From: Gracilaria gracilis
Lineage: Eukaryota > Rhodophyta > Florideophyceae > Gracilariales > Gracilariaceae
Direction: 5' to 3'
Assembly (NCBI GenBank): GCA_030374805.1
Contig: JARGSG010000203.1
Coordinates: forward strand, 372,001 to 436,000
Length of the DNA: 64,000 nucleotides
This document shows positions 1 to 11,048 of the stretch, one piece after another. The notes under the pieces were generated by a model that was not told the DNA's origin, did no database searches, and saw nothing but the letters and a program-made list of their open reading frames with translations. The position numbers and the translations under genes are program-made. The stretch's first letter is position 1. Every line of letters starts with the position of its first letter.

Positions 1-93
1 GAACACGTCCCATTCTCTGGGACATGTTACAAAAGTGTGAAGAGTTGCAGAGCTTAGAACGTTCGACACAAGTTTGAGGCGTTCCGTTCCGAC

Positions 94-1086
94 ATGCCAT
101 ATCTCGGCACAACGTATGATAAGTACAAAGAATGGATAGTTCCGAAAGAAGCAAATTGCCCCTTGAAGAAGGTAATGGTTCCAAAGCAGACGACCAATTT
201 GGTGCTGAAAAGCATGAGCACGAAAAATGTTCCAAAGACAACGCAGATTCATAAGCTCACCCCTGGGCCTGGTAATTTTGCCAAGCTCCCCGGAGCAGAT
301 GCAGTTCGGAAACGACAGTGGCGGGAAAAAGGTCAGAACCGAGTACAAGAGAACCGGAAACAGAGGCAGAGGTACCAGAAGCGCAGGTCGTTGGAATCTT
401 TGGAGTCAAAATCATTGAGGTTGAGGAAACGTCGTGAATGGTACGCGAAGAGGAGCAAGACATCAAAAAGGAGCAAAACCGATCATTGTTCTGTGCAATA
501 CGGTACTTCAGAACCGTGTGATAATGACAAGACAACTCCACATCAATCTGAAGCTGATGATTCCCTTGGTGATAACTGCACTTCCAGGGCAAAATATTCA
601 GGCGCAGAGAGTCCAAATGAAAATACAGATAACGTATCGTCTAGTTCAGAACATCTCAAGACGAATTGTTTTTCTCATAGTGAGAATTTTCTGTATGAGG
701 TAATTGTTGAGAAGCAGACGCTCAATGTAATTCATCACTTGCTAGTTCCAGTTCCTGAGATTGAAAAGCAGGCCTTTAAAGTTGTTAATGTGAATGTAGC
801 CGAAAGATTGGCGCTAGAAACAGTTCATGAACACCCCGAAGTTTCGTCACAGAACGGGGAATATTTTTATTCCAAGGTTGATAGTAGTTGCCCTTCAATT
901 CGGGCAACACCATCCCAAGCATCTCTACATCTTGAACGTGCCACAATTGTTCACAACAACTCCAACAAAAAGACCTCAGATGAGCCACGCTTTGTGAAAA
1001 AACAACATATTACTGACGCAGAGCAGTTATTGTTAGATGTGTTTGGCCTTGAGTCTTCAGAAGAAGGTAGGGAGTCATCGAAATAG
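94..1086 (+). CDS. Unassigned 330-codon ORF with a basic region
   Basis: Open from ATG at 94 to TAG at 1084. I do not recognise the product. Residues about 70-130 are strongly basic (runs of RKR, QRQRYQKRR and KRR), which could bind nucleic acid. The rest is Ser/Asn/Glu-rich and looks disordered, with no hydrophobic segment, so a soluble or nuclear protein is more likely than a membrane one. The C-terminus is acidic and Ser-rich. Overlapping ORFs in other frames are shadows. It lies upstream of a row of pseudogenes and could itself be a host gene or a transposon accessory ORF. There is no lesion to show decay, and length alone makes chance unlikely. Confidence 0.45.
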   Translation: MPYLGTTYDKYKEWIVPKEANCPLKKVMVPKQTTNLVLKSMSTKNVPKTTQIHKLTPGPGNFAKLPGADAVRKRQWREKGQNRVQENRKQRQRYQKRRSLESLESKSLRLRKRREWYAKRSKTSKRSKTDHCSVQYGTSEPCDNDKTTPHQSEADDSLGDNCTSRAKYSGAESPNENTDNVSSSSEHLKTNCFSHSENFLYEVIVEKQTLNVIHHLLVPVPEIEKQAFKVVNVNVAERLALETVHEHPEVSSQNGEYFYSKVDSSCPSIRATPSQASLHLERATIVHNNSNKKTSDEPRFVKKQHITDAEQLLLDVFGLESSEEGRESSK

Positions 1087-1270
1087 AATTACAAAGCGTT
1101 GTTACAGCGAAACAGGCAGACGAGAGATTAGGATCGCGCATGAATCGTTGAGACTCTTGTTCTCATCGCAATGTTTATCGTCAATTAAAGCAGAATGGGC
1201 CAACGTGGGCAAGCGCAACGGCACCATACGCTCAGCAAACAATTGCATCACCCCTTCTTCATCCAAGTAA

Positions 1271-4151
1271 TTAACTTTTCGACGGAGTACTTTCTTCCGG
1301 CCCGATCCGATCTACATAGAAGTGTGTTAGAAGTCCCCTTCCCCCCTTTTGCTGAACTGTTTGCGAAGCGAACGAGCGAGTGGCATTCACCGCCACATTC
1401 TGTCGGCGCTCATTCTCGATATCATCTGAGCTTGAACTCCGTGCCATACGCCTCCGGTCATTTGAACGAACTCGTCGCATAAATGCACGTTTTTCATTCG
1501 ACTCTCTTGGAGACGAAGCTACAGAGGCGGCAGAAATCGATTTGAAAACTGGGCTTGACCCTCGACTAACATTGTTCGGAGCGGGAGAGACGGAGGCGGA
1601 CATATTCCTACCCAACCTAGAACGACTGCCACTCTTTGTCTTCTTGGGGGCTGAGGAGTCGGAGTTCCTCGGTAACGAAGTCGTTGGACGAACTGCAAAT
1701 TCATCTTCAGCGGGAGCTCGTACTTAATTTTGAGATGATGTAAACGGGCGCGCTACCATGGGTGACACAGGGCGACGAACAGCCCGGCGACTTGGTGCCC
1801 TCGACATGCGGTTTGATGACGTGCTCCCCACAGCCTGCGATTGTGGTCGTTGCGTGGCTGTAGAAACTGTAGCTGCTGTAACTGCGGCGGTGACCGCGGC
1901 GACGTTACGAGAGCTGGATTGCTGTTGTTGTTGAACAGAAACTTGATTGTTAGATTCAGCTATAGCTTCTTCAGCTGCCGCACGTTCCGGATCAAAATCA
2001 TTCGCTTCCTCGTCGTAGTTCTCATAAAACGCGGGGCGCATTTCATTGGGCTTTGCTGCCACTTTCTGCCTCGGTTCAAGAGCGGGGAGTAACTGAAAGC
2101 TTGCCTCCCAAACAGGAGGGGTTGCAGGGCGTGATATGCGATTCACTTGACCACATGCAGCCCGAATATCATCAAGCTTTCGCTCGAGATCCTTTGCAGC
2201 AGCAATGGCGACGGCCGTAGCCGCAACTGCAGTGGCATTCGCCTTAGGGGCAGGAGATATGGGAGATGGGCTAGGCGTGACAGATGAAGTCATTGAAGGG
2301 TGCAAAGTAAAATGAGCAGAGGAGCGGGCGCGATTTTGTTCAGTGTTAGGATCACGAACAGAATGTCGTGATCGGGAGAGGCGACGCTTGACAGAGAACG
2401 ATGCGTCGTTGGGATCATTCTCCTTGGGAGATGAGCTGGCTGCTCCAGGGTTGCTTGGGCTAGACCGTTGGCCGTGAGAGGTAGCATACCCATCATCTGC
2501 CCAGGTGGTATCATCATATGGAGCAGGAATTTCGTTCACAGCGCGATCTGAGTCGCAAGTATCCTCCACCTCAAGGCCCGTAGAATGTGTCTGTGCTCCC
2601 TCTAGAGCAGTGTGCGGTGGAAGCTGACGGCATCTTTTGGTAGACGATAAGGGGGTCTGACTGCGTGCGTCTGTGTGAGTGAGAAAGGTATTGCGGATTA
2701 ACATTGTTTTGCTCTCGCAGTGGCTCCGCACGGAAGTATGGCAAAGGAGTAAGTCTCATAGTCGATTCAACCCTATTAGCAGCGGTATTCGTCGCAGTGC
2801 CAGCAGATGGTTGTAACGCTGCCAGTTCCGCTGGAGAGTCATCAAGCTTCACGTTGAAACGATTAGCGAGCTTCTCCAGCTTGGCGACAATAGACTTTTC
2901 GGAAGGTCGCTTGTATAGGTTCTGCGCCCAACAACGTTCGACAAGTCGGCGCACGGTCCTGGAAACTACTGTTTCATCCAAGGCTAGTGCCGGACGGTCG
3001 CTGCGAACAAAGACGCGCACGTAAACATCGGAAAGAGACACGCCAGCCCATGGGACTGTGCCAGTCAGCATCTCCCAAAATAACACGCCCAGTGCATAGA
3101 TGTCACGCTTCTTTGCCATTTCATCGTAACGAGGTTCATCAGCCTCACCATCTTCGCCACGACGTATTACGTTAGACTTATCACCGCCAAAAGCTTCGGG
3201 TGCCAAGTACGAATAGGTGGCTTCAAGTCGACCGGGCTCCATGATGTTCTGCATAACAGTACCGCCGCCGGTAGCCTTATCCATGTATTTGCTTACTCCA
3301 AAGTGAGCAATCTTAGCACAAACAGACGAGGCAAAGGTGCGACTTTGGGGCGATATTTGCTCGGTGAGGAGAATGTTTGCGCTCTTAACATCGCGATGAG
3401 CGACGCCTTCATCATGAAGGTAAAGAATACCTCTAGCCACATCCAACGAAATTAGCACAAAGCTTGAGATCGGAAGGCCGGCGGCAGGCTGTAAGCGATT
3501 GAGATTCTCGCACAGATTTCCACCTTGCATAAGCTCGGTGACGAGCAAAATATTTCGCCGGGAGTTAGGACCCGCCTCTTAATCTCATGCAGCGCGTCTA
3601 AATTGCACAACATATGGACTTTGCAGCCGTGATGCGTTTCCGAAGCTCTCGCCGGAGGCCATCTTCCGTAGCGAATGATTTGCTCATGGTACGTATGCAT
3701 TTGACGGCGACCGGTTGGGCGGCATACACACCGCGATACACGACAGCAGACGCGCCGCGCCCGACTCAATTGGCCTGTGAGTGCGACGAATTACAAGGTC
3801 ACGACGAACAACGGCAGAAAGGTCCTGCGCGGGCGGTTGGTTCTGAGGTGGGGCGGCGGAGAGTTGCAAGGCGGCGACGGCCTCAAAGCTCTTTACAAAG
3901 CCGGCGAGCGCGGCGTTACACAATGGACAGCGCAGGGCGGACGGCGGCTCTTCGTCGTCGTCGTCGGAGGCTGTGGAGGTGTATGAAAGCGACGCGGTGT
4001 CATCGCGCGGAGACGGTGTTGCAGGTGGGGCGTCGCGCCCTGCACAAGCCTTTCAAAGAGAATGGCCGCAGACGACGGACACCATGGAAAGATGGCGGTC
4101 GGCATCAAAGGCGGTATCACACGCGGGGCAGTGGCTGGGGCGAGACGGCAT
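1271..4151 (-). pseudogene. RING finger-protein kinase (TKL/Ser-Thr type), decayed
   Basis: Read on the minus strand from ATG at 4151. A RING-like zinc finger comes first (CPAC, then CGHS, then PTCN, then P-L-C-N at about 3920). The kinase N-lobe follows, with VAVK at 3701-3712, and then the C-lobe ORF 3548-2571 with HRD, VKSANIL and APE. A long Ser/Ala/Gln-rich tail ends near 1271. Lesions seen: a frame break just after CGHSL (about 4060), a stop and frame changes between VAVK and the LVTELMQGG strand (about 3545-3630), a frame change at about 2580-2640, and an in-frame TAA at 1725. The DFG metal-binding motif reads HFG at ORF residues 82-84, so the copy would be inactive even if joined. RING plus kinase in one chain is known from plant KEG-type E3 ligases; relation to them is not shown. 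The gene diverges from Rpt5 to its right. Confidence 0.75.
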
Positions 4152-4197
4152 GGTGAAAGGCGAGGAGCGCGGTGGGAGACGCGCGGAAGGAGGGAGG

Positions 4198-4275
4198 TAA
4201 AGAAAAGGGGAGAGGTGGGGAAGAGGGAGGAGGGACGGGGGAGGAAGGGGAAGAGAGACGGGGGAGGAGAAACGG
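4198..4275. repeat. Homopurine tract upstream of the kinase pseudogene
   Basis: About 78 bases are almost wholly purine on the plus strand (G/A runs with very few T or C), lying just upstream of the minus-strand kinase start. Tracts like this can sit in promoters or adopt triplex structures. Here it lies between two divergent genes; a TATATAAA occurs at about 4565. Function is not shown. Confidence 0.5.
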
Positions 4276-4944
4276 TGGGGAGCGCACGAGTCGATAGGCG
4301 GTGAAGCGGAGACGATAGGGGATGAAGCGGAGACGAGAGGGGCGCGCTTGAACTGGGGCGGGGGAGGGGTGGAGGGATGGTGGCGGCGCGGCAGTTGCTT
4401 GTTGCAGCGCGTTTGTGCGCACGGCTGGAGCACGCCACTGGCGACACTGCTGTGCTCTGGTGGTGCGCGTCGCACGCCACCACCTGCGCGCGCGCCGCCT
4501 GTCGGAAGTGAACGACGCGCTGCTGGAAGCAGTACGCACTGACAGCGCTGACAGAGCGCAGTTTGTATATAAATGGCCAACCCGCAACGCACTCAATTTG
4601 GCGTTTCTTCAGGCGCACTTTTGGTGTTTATTCGCCTATTTTTGACGCCGGAAAGCGCCAACGCGTGAGACAGCCGCGAGCGAAATTCAATTTGACACAT
4701 GAATAATGGCTAGTGTGCATCCGTCTAATTACTTTCTGTCGCTGTAGTTGATACAAAAGTATGGGATTGCATGCCTCCACCTGCCACGCATGCATTGTGT
4801 AAACGGTAGCTACCGCGTTCGCAAACCGCTCATTAAGGTGTCCATCGCCTCCGAGCTGGAAGCTCCGATTTGCGCTCCATCGCGACTGCACCCCGTTCGT
4901 GGCATTTGTCTTTCCTCAGCTTCTTCTCGTCGCATCGCTCAAAC

Positions 4945-6236
4945 ATGGCCGCTGCTGCGCTCGGCGATATCGCCTGCGAGCTCAGGCAAGATGACTTGCT
5001 GGACCAAGAAATCCTCCACGCGCCCGTCGACGAGTTACTCATGCGCGTGCGCTTGTTGGACACTGAAATGAAGGTGCTTCGTAGCGAGAGACAGCGTCTC
5101 ACACACGAGAAGAACCACATCACGGAGAAGACCTGTCTCAAAACAGAAAAAGTAAAGCTTAACAAGCTGCTTCCGTATCTGGTCGGAAATATCGTCTAGA
5201 TTCTTGATATCGCAGGGGAGGATAAGGAGGATGGCGCAAACGTCAATCTTGACTCGCAGCGGAAGAACAAGGCGGTTATGCTCAAGACTTCCACTACACA
5301 GACTATATTCTTGCCTGCGATTGGACTTGTTCCCGCGGAAGAAGTCAAGCCGGGCGATCTGGTTGGCTTCAACAAAGATTCCTATCTTATTCTGGAAAAA
5401 CTACCTGCAGAGTATGACTCGCGAGTAAAGGCCATGGATGTTGACGAGAAGCCCACAGAGTCGTAAGCAGACGTCGGTGGACTTGACAAGCAGAGCCAAG
5501 AGCTTGTAGAAGCCGTTGTACTACCATCAACCGAAAAGGAGCGTTTCGATGCGGTGGGAATTCGACCGCTGAAGGGCGTGCTTATGTATGGCCCTCCCGG
5601 TGTTAGAAAGACGCTTTTAGCTCGTGCGTGTGCTGCGCAGACAAACGCTACTGTACCTTCTCGAAACTTGTGGGTCCACAAGTTGTGCAGATGCTCATTG
5701 GCGATAATGCAAAACTCGTGTGTGATGCTTCTGCGCTGGCGAAGGAAAAGGGTCCAATCCATATCTTTATTGATGAATTGGATACCATTGGTACCAAGCG
5801 ATTTGATTCCGAGCTGAGTGGCGATCGAGAGGTGGAGAGAACTATTCTTGAGTTTCTCAACCAACTTGACGGCTTTTCTTCCGATGACAATATCAAGGTG
5901 GTTGCTGCCACTTATCGCGTGGATATTCTGGATCCCAAGTTGCTGAGGTCCGATCAAATTGAAAGAAAGATTGAGTTTGTGTTACGGGACGAAAGTGCGC
6001 GCACGATTATTTTGCAGATTCATTCTCTAAAGATGAATATGAACAAGGATGTCAACTTCAGAGAGATTGCTGCGCAATGTCAGCAATTTGATTCTGCACA
6101 GTTGAAGACGGTAATAATTAAGGCGGGTATGGTGGCTTTGAGAAAAGATCGGGACGACATTGTTCATGAGGACTTTGTTGAAGGTGTATTGGCTGTGCAC
6201 GCGAAGACGAAGGGCTCGTTGCATTACTATTCGTAA
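4945..6236 (+). pseudogene. RPT5: 26S proteasome regulatory ATPase Rpt5 (subunit 6A), pseudogene
   Basis: Rpt5 is one of six AAA ATPases of the proteasome base that unfold substrates. The copy is near full length: N-terminal coiled-coil segment, EEDGAN-like OB region, AAA core, and C-terminal YYS in place of the usual YYA (the HbYX-type tail). The start at 4945 (MAAAALGD) was chosen because Rpt5 similarity begins there. Lesions: in-frame TAG at 5197-5199, TAA at 5464-5466, and a one-base frame change near 5655. Walker A reads GPPGVRKT rather than GPPGTGKT, the conserved SGR(L/I)DRK arginine-finger segment reads SDQIERK, and ATNR reads ATYR. Walker B (IFIDELD) is intact. There are no introns. 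It is a decayed duplicate, since a cell needs a working Rpt5 elsewhere. Confidence 0.93.
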
Positions 6237-6732
6237 ACAACGCTTTTTTGACTATCAATCGTGCTGTGCGCTTTAACTAGAATAGACGCGAGCAAGTTTG
6301 CTTCGCTGGGATCTTTGAGCAAACGGCCAAGCGTTTGGATCGGTAGTTTGCAGCAAGAATTGCTGCTCTTCGAAAGGGAGACTGCGCGGCGGCGGAGGCA
6401 ACGAGGCGCACTAAATGAGTAAATGAAAGCTCACTGTCGCCCCACAGCGGCGGTGGTTCGCCGTGTGCTACACAGGCTTTCAAGACACGCTGTGCTGGCG
6501 AAGTGTCTGACTGGTCGTCGCCCGTGCTAGCTTCCACCCCTCTCTTTGGGTCCCGTCGTTCTCGCCACATTTTGTCCCGCAGCACCTTCTTCCCCAGCCT
6601 GTCTTTTTCTTTCTTCAGCGCGCTCTAGCTTGGAGTTGCTGACTGCGTACAGACCCGCTTTGTTGCTTTTTGGCACCAACGTGTTCTTGCTTGTTAACGA
6701 TTGGTGTTCTCTCGGCGACCGGATTCACAAGA

Positions 6733-8149
6733 TGGGTTCACTATGCGTTAGTTACCTATGCGGTGCTTTTGGTGCTGTTGGCGCTTCTGGGATTTCGCAA
6801 GAACCTGCGTCGAAAGCGCAAGGATCTCATAAAGCTTCTACATTGATCGTGGTCGATTGGATTTCTACACCCGAACAGTCTTGAAGGTGGTGGCGGTGAA
6901 CCCGTTCTCTTCTGCGCAGTACTTGCACTGAAGAAGTTGTGGCCACACAGTCACATCGTGGTATACTCGGCATGGAAGAGAGCAGGCGTAAGTGTTTCAA
7001 ACGCAGTGGCAAAGTCTCGCCAGCGAGTTGGTTCGCAGTTTGGACTGTACCTGTCTGAGATTGATTTCGAACGGGTTGATATATCGGAGCTTGCTCCTCT
7101 AGTTGATGGCTTTAGATATTCTCGTTTCACGCTGTTGCTTCAGGCTTTGCGCGCTTTGCGCGCTTTGCGTACGCGTGCCAAGGCTTATGAAAAACAGCCG
7201 GTTGAAATTGTTGTGGACACCGCCAATCAGAGCTTCGCTTTGATTGTGCCCAAGCTGCTGGGCGCTGAGACGATGGCATACGTACATGACCCTACCATCT
7301 CAACCGATATGCTGTGGCTCGTACGCTCAAGAAAGATGCAGTTTAATAACGACGCGCGCATTGCTTCTTCGCGCGTGAAAACTTTTGTGAAGGTGGAGTG
7401 CTACAAGCTGTTCGCCATGCTGTACAGCTTGACAGCGCGACTTGTGGACATCAAAGTGGCGAATTCGAGCTGGACCGCTTCGAACTTGCGCGCACTTTGG
7501 AGTAGGCGAATTCACCGCATCTTCCCGCCGTGCAAGTTGGATATGCAGCTGAATGACGTGGAACGCGAGCACGGGTTGATTATGTCTCTAGGCCATTTTC
7601 TCGCCGAGAAGAACTATGAGCTGCAGTTGGAGATGATGCGCGTGTTGCACGACAAGCACGTGAAAGTGAAGTGCGGACTGGTGATGATCGTAGGCGCGCG
7701 CAACGAGCGAGATCGGCAACGAGCCGCAAGGCTGCGCCAAAGCGCAGAGGAAGAAGGGTTGGCGGTGCGAGTGAGCGCGCGCAGCGAGGAGGTGCAGAGA
7801 ACGCTAAAGTGGGGTTAGGTGGGCGTTCGCACAAAGCCCGACGAGCACTTTGGCATCTCGGTGGTGGTGCTGCAGGCGCACGGGCTGGTGGTTGTGGTGG
7901 TGGTGCCCTGCAGCGTCGGCGTGGAGAGCGACACCGTGCGCGACGGAAACAACGGGCTGCTGGTGAGCTCGAGCGAGGAGACGCCGACGCAGTGGGCGCG
8001 CTGATGCGCAACGACGCTACGGCGACACGGCTGCGCGACGATGGGCGCAGCGGCTGCGCGACGAGGGGCGCAGCGGCTGCGCGCGCTTTGCAGACGACAT
8101 GTTCTGCAACCGCTTCAGCCAGGTGGTGGACGAGAACTTGCGCATCTGA
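6733..8149 (+). pseudogene. ALG11: ALG11-type alpha-1,2-mannosyltransferase, pseudogene
   Basis: ALG11 adds the fourth and fifth mannoses to the lipid-linked oligosaccharide on the cytosolic face of the ER. Seen in order: a hydrophobic N-terminal helix (about 6745-6800), GGGGE of the donor loop, YVHDPTISTDML (the ALG11 hallmark), NSSWT, PPC, and the C-terminal EHFGISVV segment of GT-B family GT4. The C-terminal residues (FADDMF, VVDENLRI) are recoverable in another frame, ending at 8149. Lesions: in-frame TGA at 6844, TAG at 7816, TGA at 8002, a GC-rich scrambled stretch at about 7880-7925, and frame changes after 8004. The N-terminal boundary is uncertain. A second copy of the C-terminal segment lies at 10404. 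Confidence 0.88.
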
Positions 8150-8232
8150 CAGAGTGAAGATATAAGGCGCGGGGGCGCCGTTTGGGACTGCGCCTGAAAA
8201 GAAAGTGTGCGCGGCCCGTGATGTGCTCGCTT

Positions 8233-8332
8233 GCACGCGCTGCGCACTCGCACGCGCTGCACACTCGCTGTGCACTCGCTGCGCACTCGCTGCGCACTCG
8301 CTGCGCACCTGCACGCGCTGCGCACTCGCGTT
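8233..8332. repeat. Short tandem repeat, 12-bp unit like CGCTGCGCACTC
   Basis: About eight imperfect head-to-tail copies of a 12-base unit (CGCTGCGCACTC and variants with TGCAC or TGTGC) lie just after the ALG11 pseudogene. They create long false ORFs in several frames rich in Ala, His, Leu and Arg, which should not be annotated as genes. Confidence 0.85.
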
Positions 8333-8549
8333 TGGGACTGTTCGGAGAAGCAACAAGACCACCGCGTCCGTGTGCCGCGCTGGGCGCCCGATGTGCGCGC
8401 GCACGCGCGAGGTTGCTGCCTTTGCTCTGCGTCTCTGCTGCGATTCGTCTGTGCCCGCTGCCGCCGTCGTTGAGCCACGCGCCGTTGCTTGGTGCCGCCT
8501 GCTGCTGCCGGCTGCTGCTGCCACCCGCTGCGTGCACTGCCGAGCGAAT

Positions 8550-10403
8550 GCTCGTTTCCACTATCATCTGCATCATGTATGTGTACACATCAGTCTCTCG
8601 CTCCTTATCTCCCAGAAATGCGTCTCCGTCGTTCTCTACTTCAACATTTTCTGCAAGCTTGTGTACGCCACGCGCCCCCTTTCCTTCGTGCTCGGCCTTG
8701 AAGCCATTGTGGACGTCTTCAGTCTGGCTTCTCTGCTCATGGCAAAGCGAACCCATTGGATTAACTTTTCTTTTCTTCAGGTTTACGTCATATTTTCGCG
8801 CTGCTTTCAGATAGAACCTACGGTAGAGATTTACTTCATGGTTAAGAGTTCACCATTTCATCGCTAACTGACGCGCTTGGCCCTCGAGTTCATTCTATTC
8901 ATCTACGTGTTTGCGTCAGGTCTGCAGCTCTTCGAGCAGCTGGGAGAGCCTTGGGAGACTTCGATTGGCACCACCTTTGACCTCACACTTGCCAACTCGT
9001 TTTACTTTACCGTTGTTACTATATTCGCAGTGGGCTTTGGTGACTTTGTTCCATTTACAATGCTGGGCCGACTGTGGATCATCTTCATCATTGTGTTTTG
9101 CGCCTACCTAGTTTCTCGTAAAATTGGCCAAGTTGTCGATGTTGTCTAGGGGTTGCGCCGTGGACTGGGCTCGTTTGTCAATGCTGAGGCCACCGATCAT
9201 TGCGTCATATGTGGAAACGTAAAATGGGAGTGCCTCAACGCCTTTGTGCTCGAGTTTTATGGCGATGACAGAAATGCCAAGACGAAGCTCGTTATCATAT
9301 GCGATCAGCCGAACTGGTCGGAAACCGTATGGATCAACTTCTTTACTTCCAACATTCAATATCGTGATAACGTCACGTATCTCGAGGGCTCATGCGTCAC
9401 ACGTGATGACTTCATTCGCGCACAGGTGGAGACATCAAAGACTGTATTCATACTCAACAACCAGCATAACCCAGACACTTATGCGGAAGACTCCGAAACT
9501 CTTAAGCGAATTCTTACTATTAGGTCCTACACGCCCAATCTCCCTATATACTCCATGTGTGCTCTTCGTGATTTTATTTTGCAAATCACGTTTGCTCTTG
9601 AGCAAGTCGATGAAAAGGACGACGCGGAAGAAGTGACGTCTCGAAGAGCATCCGGAATGAACCTGCGTTCCCAGACGATGGACCCATCTTCGCCAGATAT
9701 GGCAGGCTTGTCTTCTCTTGCTGACGAACTTAATCCTCATATGGGTGACTTCGAGGACGAAGGTGATGACGATGATGGACTGCTTGTTGCATCGTATGAC
9801 GGCTCGTCAGATTTGAAGTCTGAGGCTCTCTGTATGCAAGAAATCGAAATGTTGCTCTTGGCGAAGAATTTCTTCTGCAACGGCATATCTACTCTGTTGG
9901 CAAACTTGATTCTTCGCCTCACTCCAATGCTGAAAGATGAGGACCCGATATGGGCTTGAGAGTACAAGCTTGGTACCGAATGTCGCTTCGAGTGTGTCAA
10001 ATTACACATGCAGCTGACGAACAGGAAATTCGCAGATATCGCTGGTATCATGTATGATTATGGTGTTATTCCAGTTGCAACGAAACGGTTTATAGACAAG
10101 AAATGGAGAGCAGTAACACCGTACACGAATACTAACCTTGACTCTATCGCTTTGATAATTACCTTTCACTCGACAGAGTATCCGGATACCGTCATGGCTG
10201 CAATTGCCAACTGCGTTACAGGAAGGTTCTCGGACTCCGGTTCAGGAAGCACTGAAGTTCCATTTCTGGACAGCGAGGATAAAACCCCAATGAACAATAG
10301 ATGTGAACGGGCGAGGGCCGTCCTTACTGGGGATCTCACTGTTGAATACCAATACGTCGATGATTCAGAAAACGAAGACGGACCAGGGACACAAGACGTT
10401 TTG
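8550..10403 (+). pseudogene. Slo/BK-like (calcium-activated) potassium channel with RCK domain, pseudogene
   Basis: One frame carries several hydrophobic segments (about 8600-8830, 8880-8930, 9060-9110), a pore helix and the selectivity filter VGFGDF (about 9030-9050). A cytosolic RCK-type region follows, starting at DHCVICG (about 9195) and including LVIICDQ and an acidic spacer with EIEMLLLAKNFF. This order matches the Slo/BK family, plasma-membrane K+ channels gated by voltage and Ca2+. Canonical filters are TVGFGD or TVGYGD; here the Thr/Ser before VGFGD is Ala. In-frame stops are TAA 8865, TAG 9147 and TGA 9957; no frameshift is needed across 1.8 kb. The N-terminus is not clear and the C-terminus runs directly into ALG11-like sequence, so this is a truncated, dead copy. 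Confidence 0.8.
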
Positions 10404-10640
10404 TTCACACGATGTGCGACGAGCATCTTGGCATCTCGGTGGTGGAGCTGTAGGCGCACAGGCTGGTGGTGGTGGCGTACCGCAGCGGTAGTGTGGAGAG
10501 CCACATCGTGCGCGATGTAAACAAAGGGCTGCCGGTGATCTCGGCCGAAGAGTAAGCCGACGCGTTGGTAGCGGTGGTGCACGACGTCGCAACGGCGACG
10601 CGGCTTCGCGGAAGTTGGGTTGACGCGCAGTACGCAGGCG
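10404..10640 (+). pseudogene. Second ALG11 C-terminal fragment
   Basis: Translation gives DEHLGISVVEL, a stop, then AHRLVVVAY, VESHIVRDVNKG and AEE followed by a stop. This is colinear with the EHFGISVV...VRDGNNGLLVSS segment of the ALG11 pseudogene at 7819-8004. It contains TAG at about 10449 and TAA at about 10552. It starts where the channel pseudogene loses similarity, so the two are fused without a gap. Only about 80 codons are recognisable. It preserves some residues (VELxAH, VVVAYRSG) better than the upstream copy, so the copies decayed separately. Confidence 0.75.
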
Positions 10641-11048
10641 GAGATCTGTTTGGATGTGACCTTGACGGCATTAATAATACGCAGCAGTAGTGAGACGGAG
10701 TGCAAGCGGAGAACGAATGGAGTCTGAGCAGTGAGCATCAGCAATGCAGAAATAAGTTCCGACGACTGTCCTGATCGAACTGCTCCGATGGGCTTCCAGT
10801 TGATCGGAATATGCACCATGAAAGATGTACACGTAAAGAGTGTGAGAGCCATTTGAACTCCAATTACATTCAAAATGACACAGTTCAATCCGATTACACT
10901 CAGACTACACTCATTATTTTTAAAATATTTCTTGTTGGGTCCCCTGCCAGTGACTCTGAATAAGAAGTATCCCTAAGCCAGTAGGCAAGGGGAGGAAGAT
11001 TTTACACTGCATTTGCCTGTCCGCTCTCGCGTTTGAGACCACTCCGCG
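10641..11048. other. Intergenic, possible remains of the copia leader
   Basis: No gene seen. A 5' LTR for the following copia element would be expected here, but I find no stretch matching the region downstream of its pol, so the LTR is deleted, diverged or absent. Confidence 0.5.

Noticed and set aside
3614-4645. Plus-strand ORFs opposite the RING-kinase gene and Pro/Ser-rich minus ORFs upstream of 4151
   Set aside because: Shadows of the kinase pseudogene and of the homopurine tract.
8182-8867. Long plus-strand ORFs rich in Ala, Cys and His
   Set aside because: They arise from the 12-bp tandem repeat; only the frame holding the channel segments downstream has meaning.
4945-10640. Stop-codon reassignment as the reason for in-frame stops in Rpt5, ALG11 and the channel
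   Set aside because: TAA, TAG and TGA all occur at such sites, frameshifts accompany them, catalytic residues are lost, and the intact opine dehydrogenase and Harbinger transposase use standard stops with none inside.
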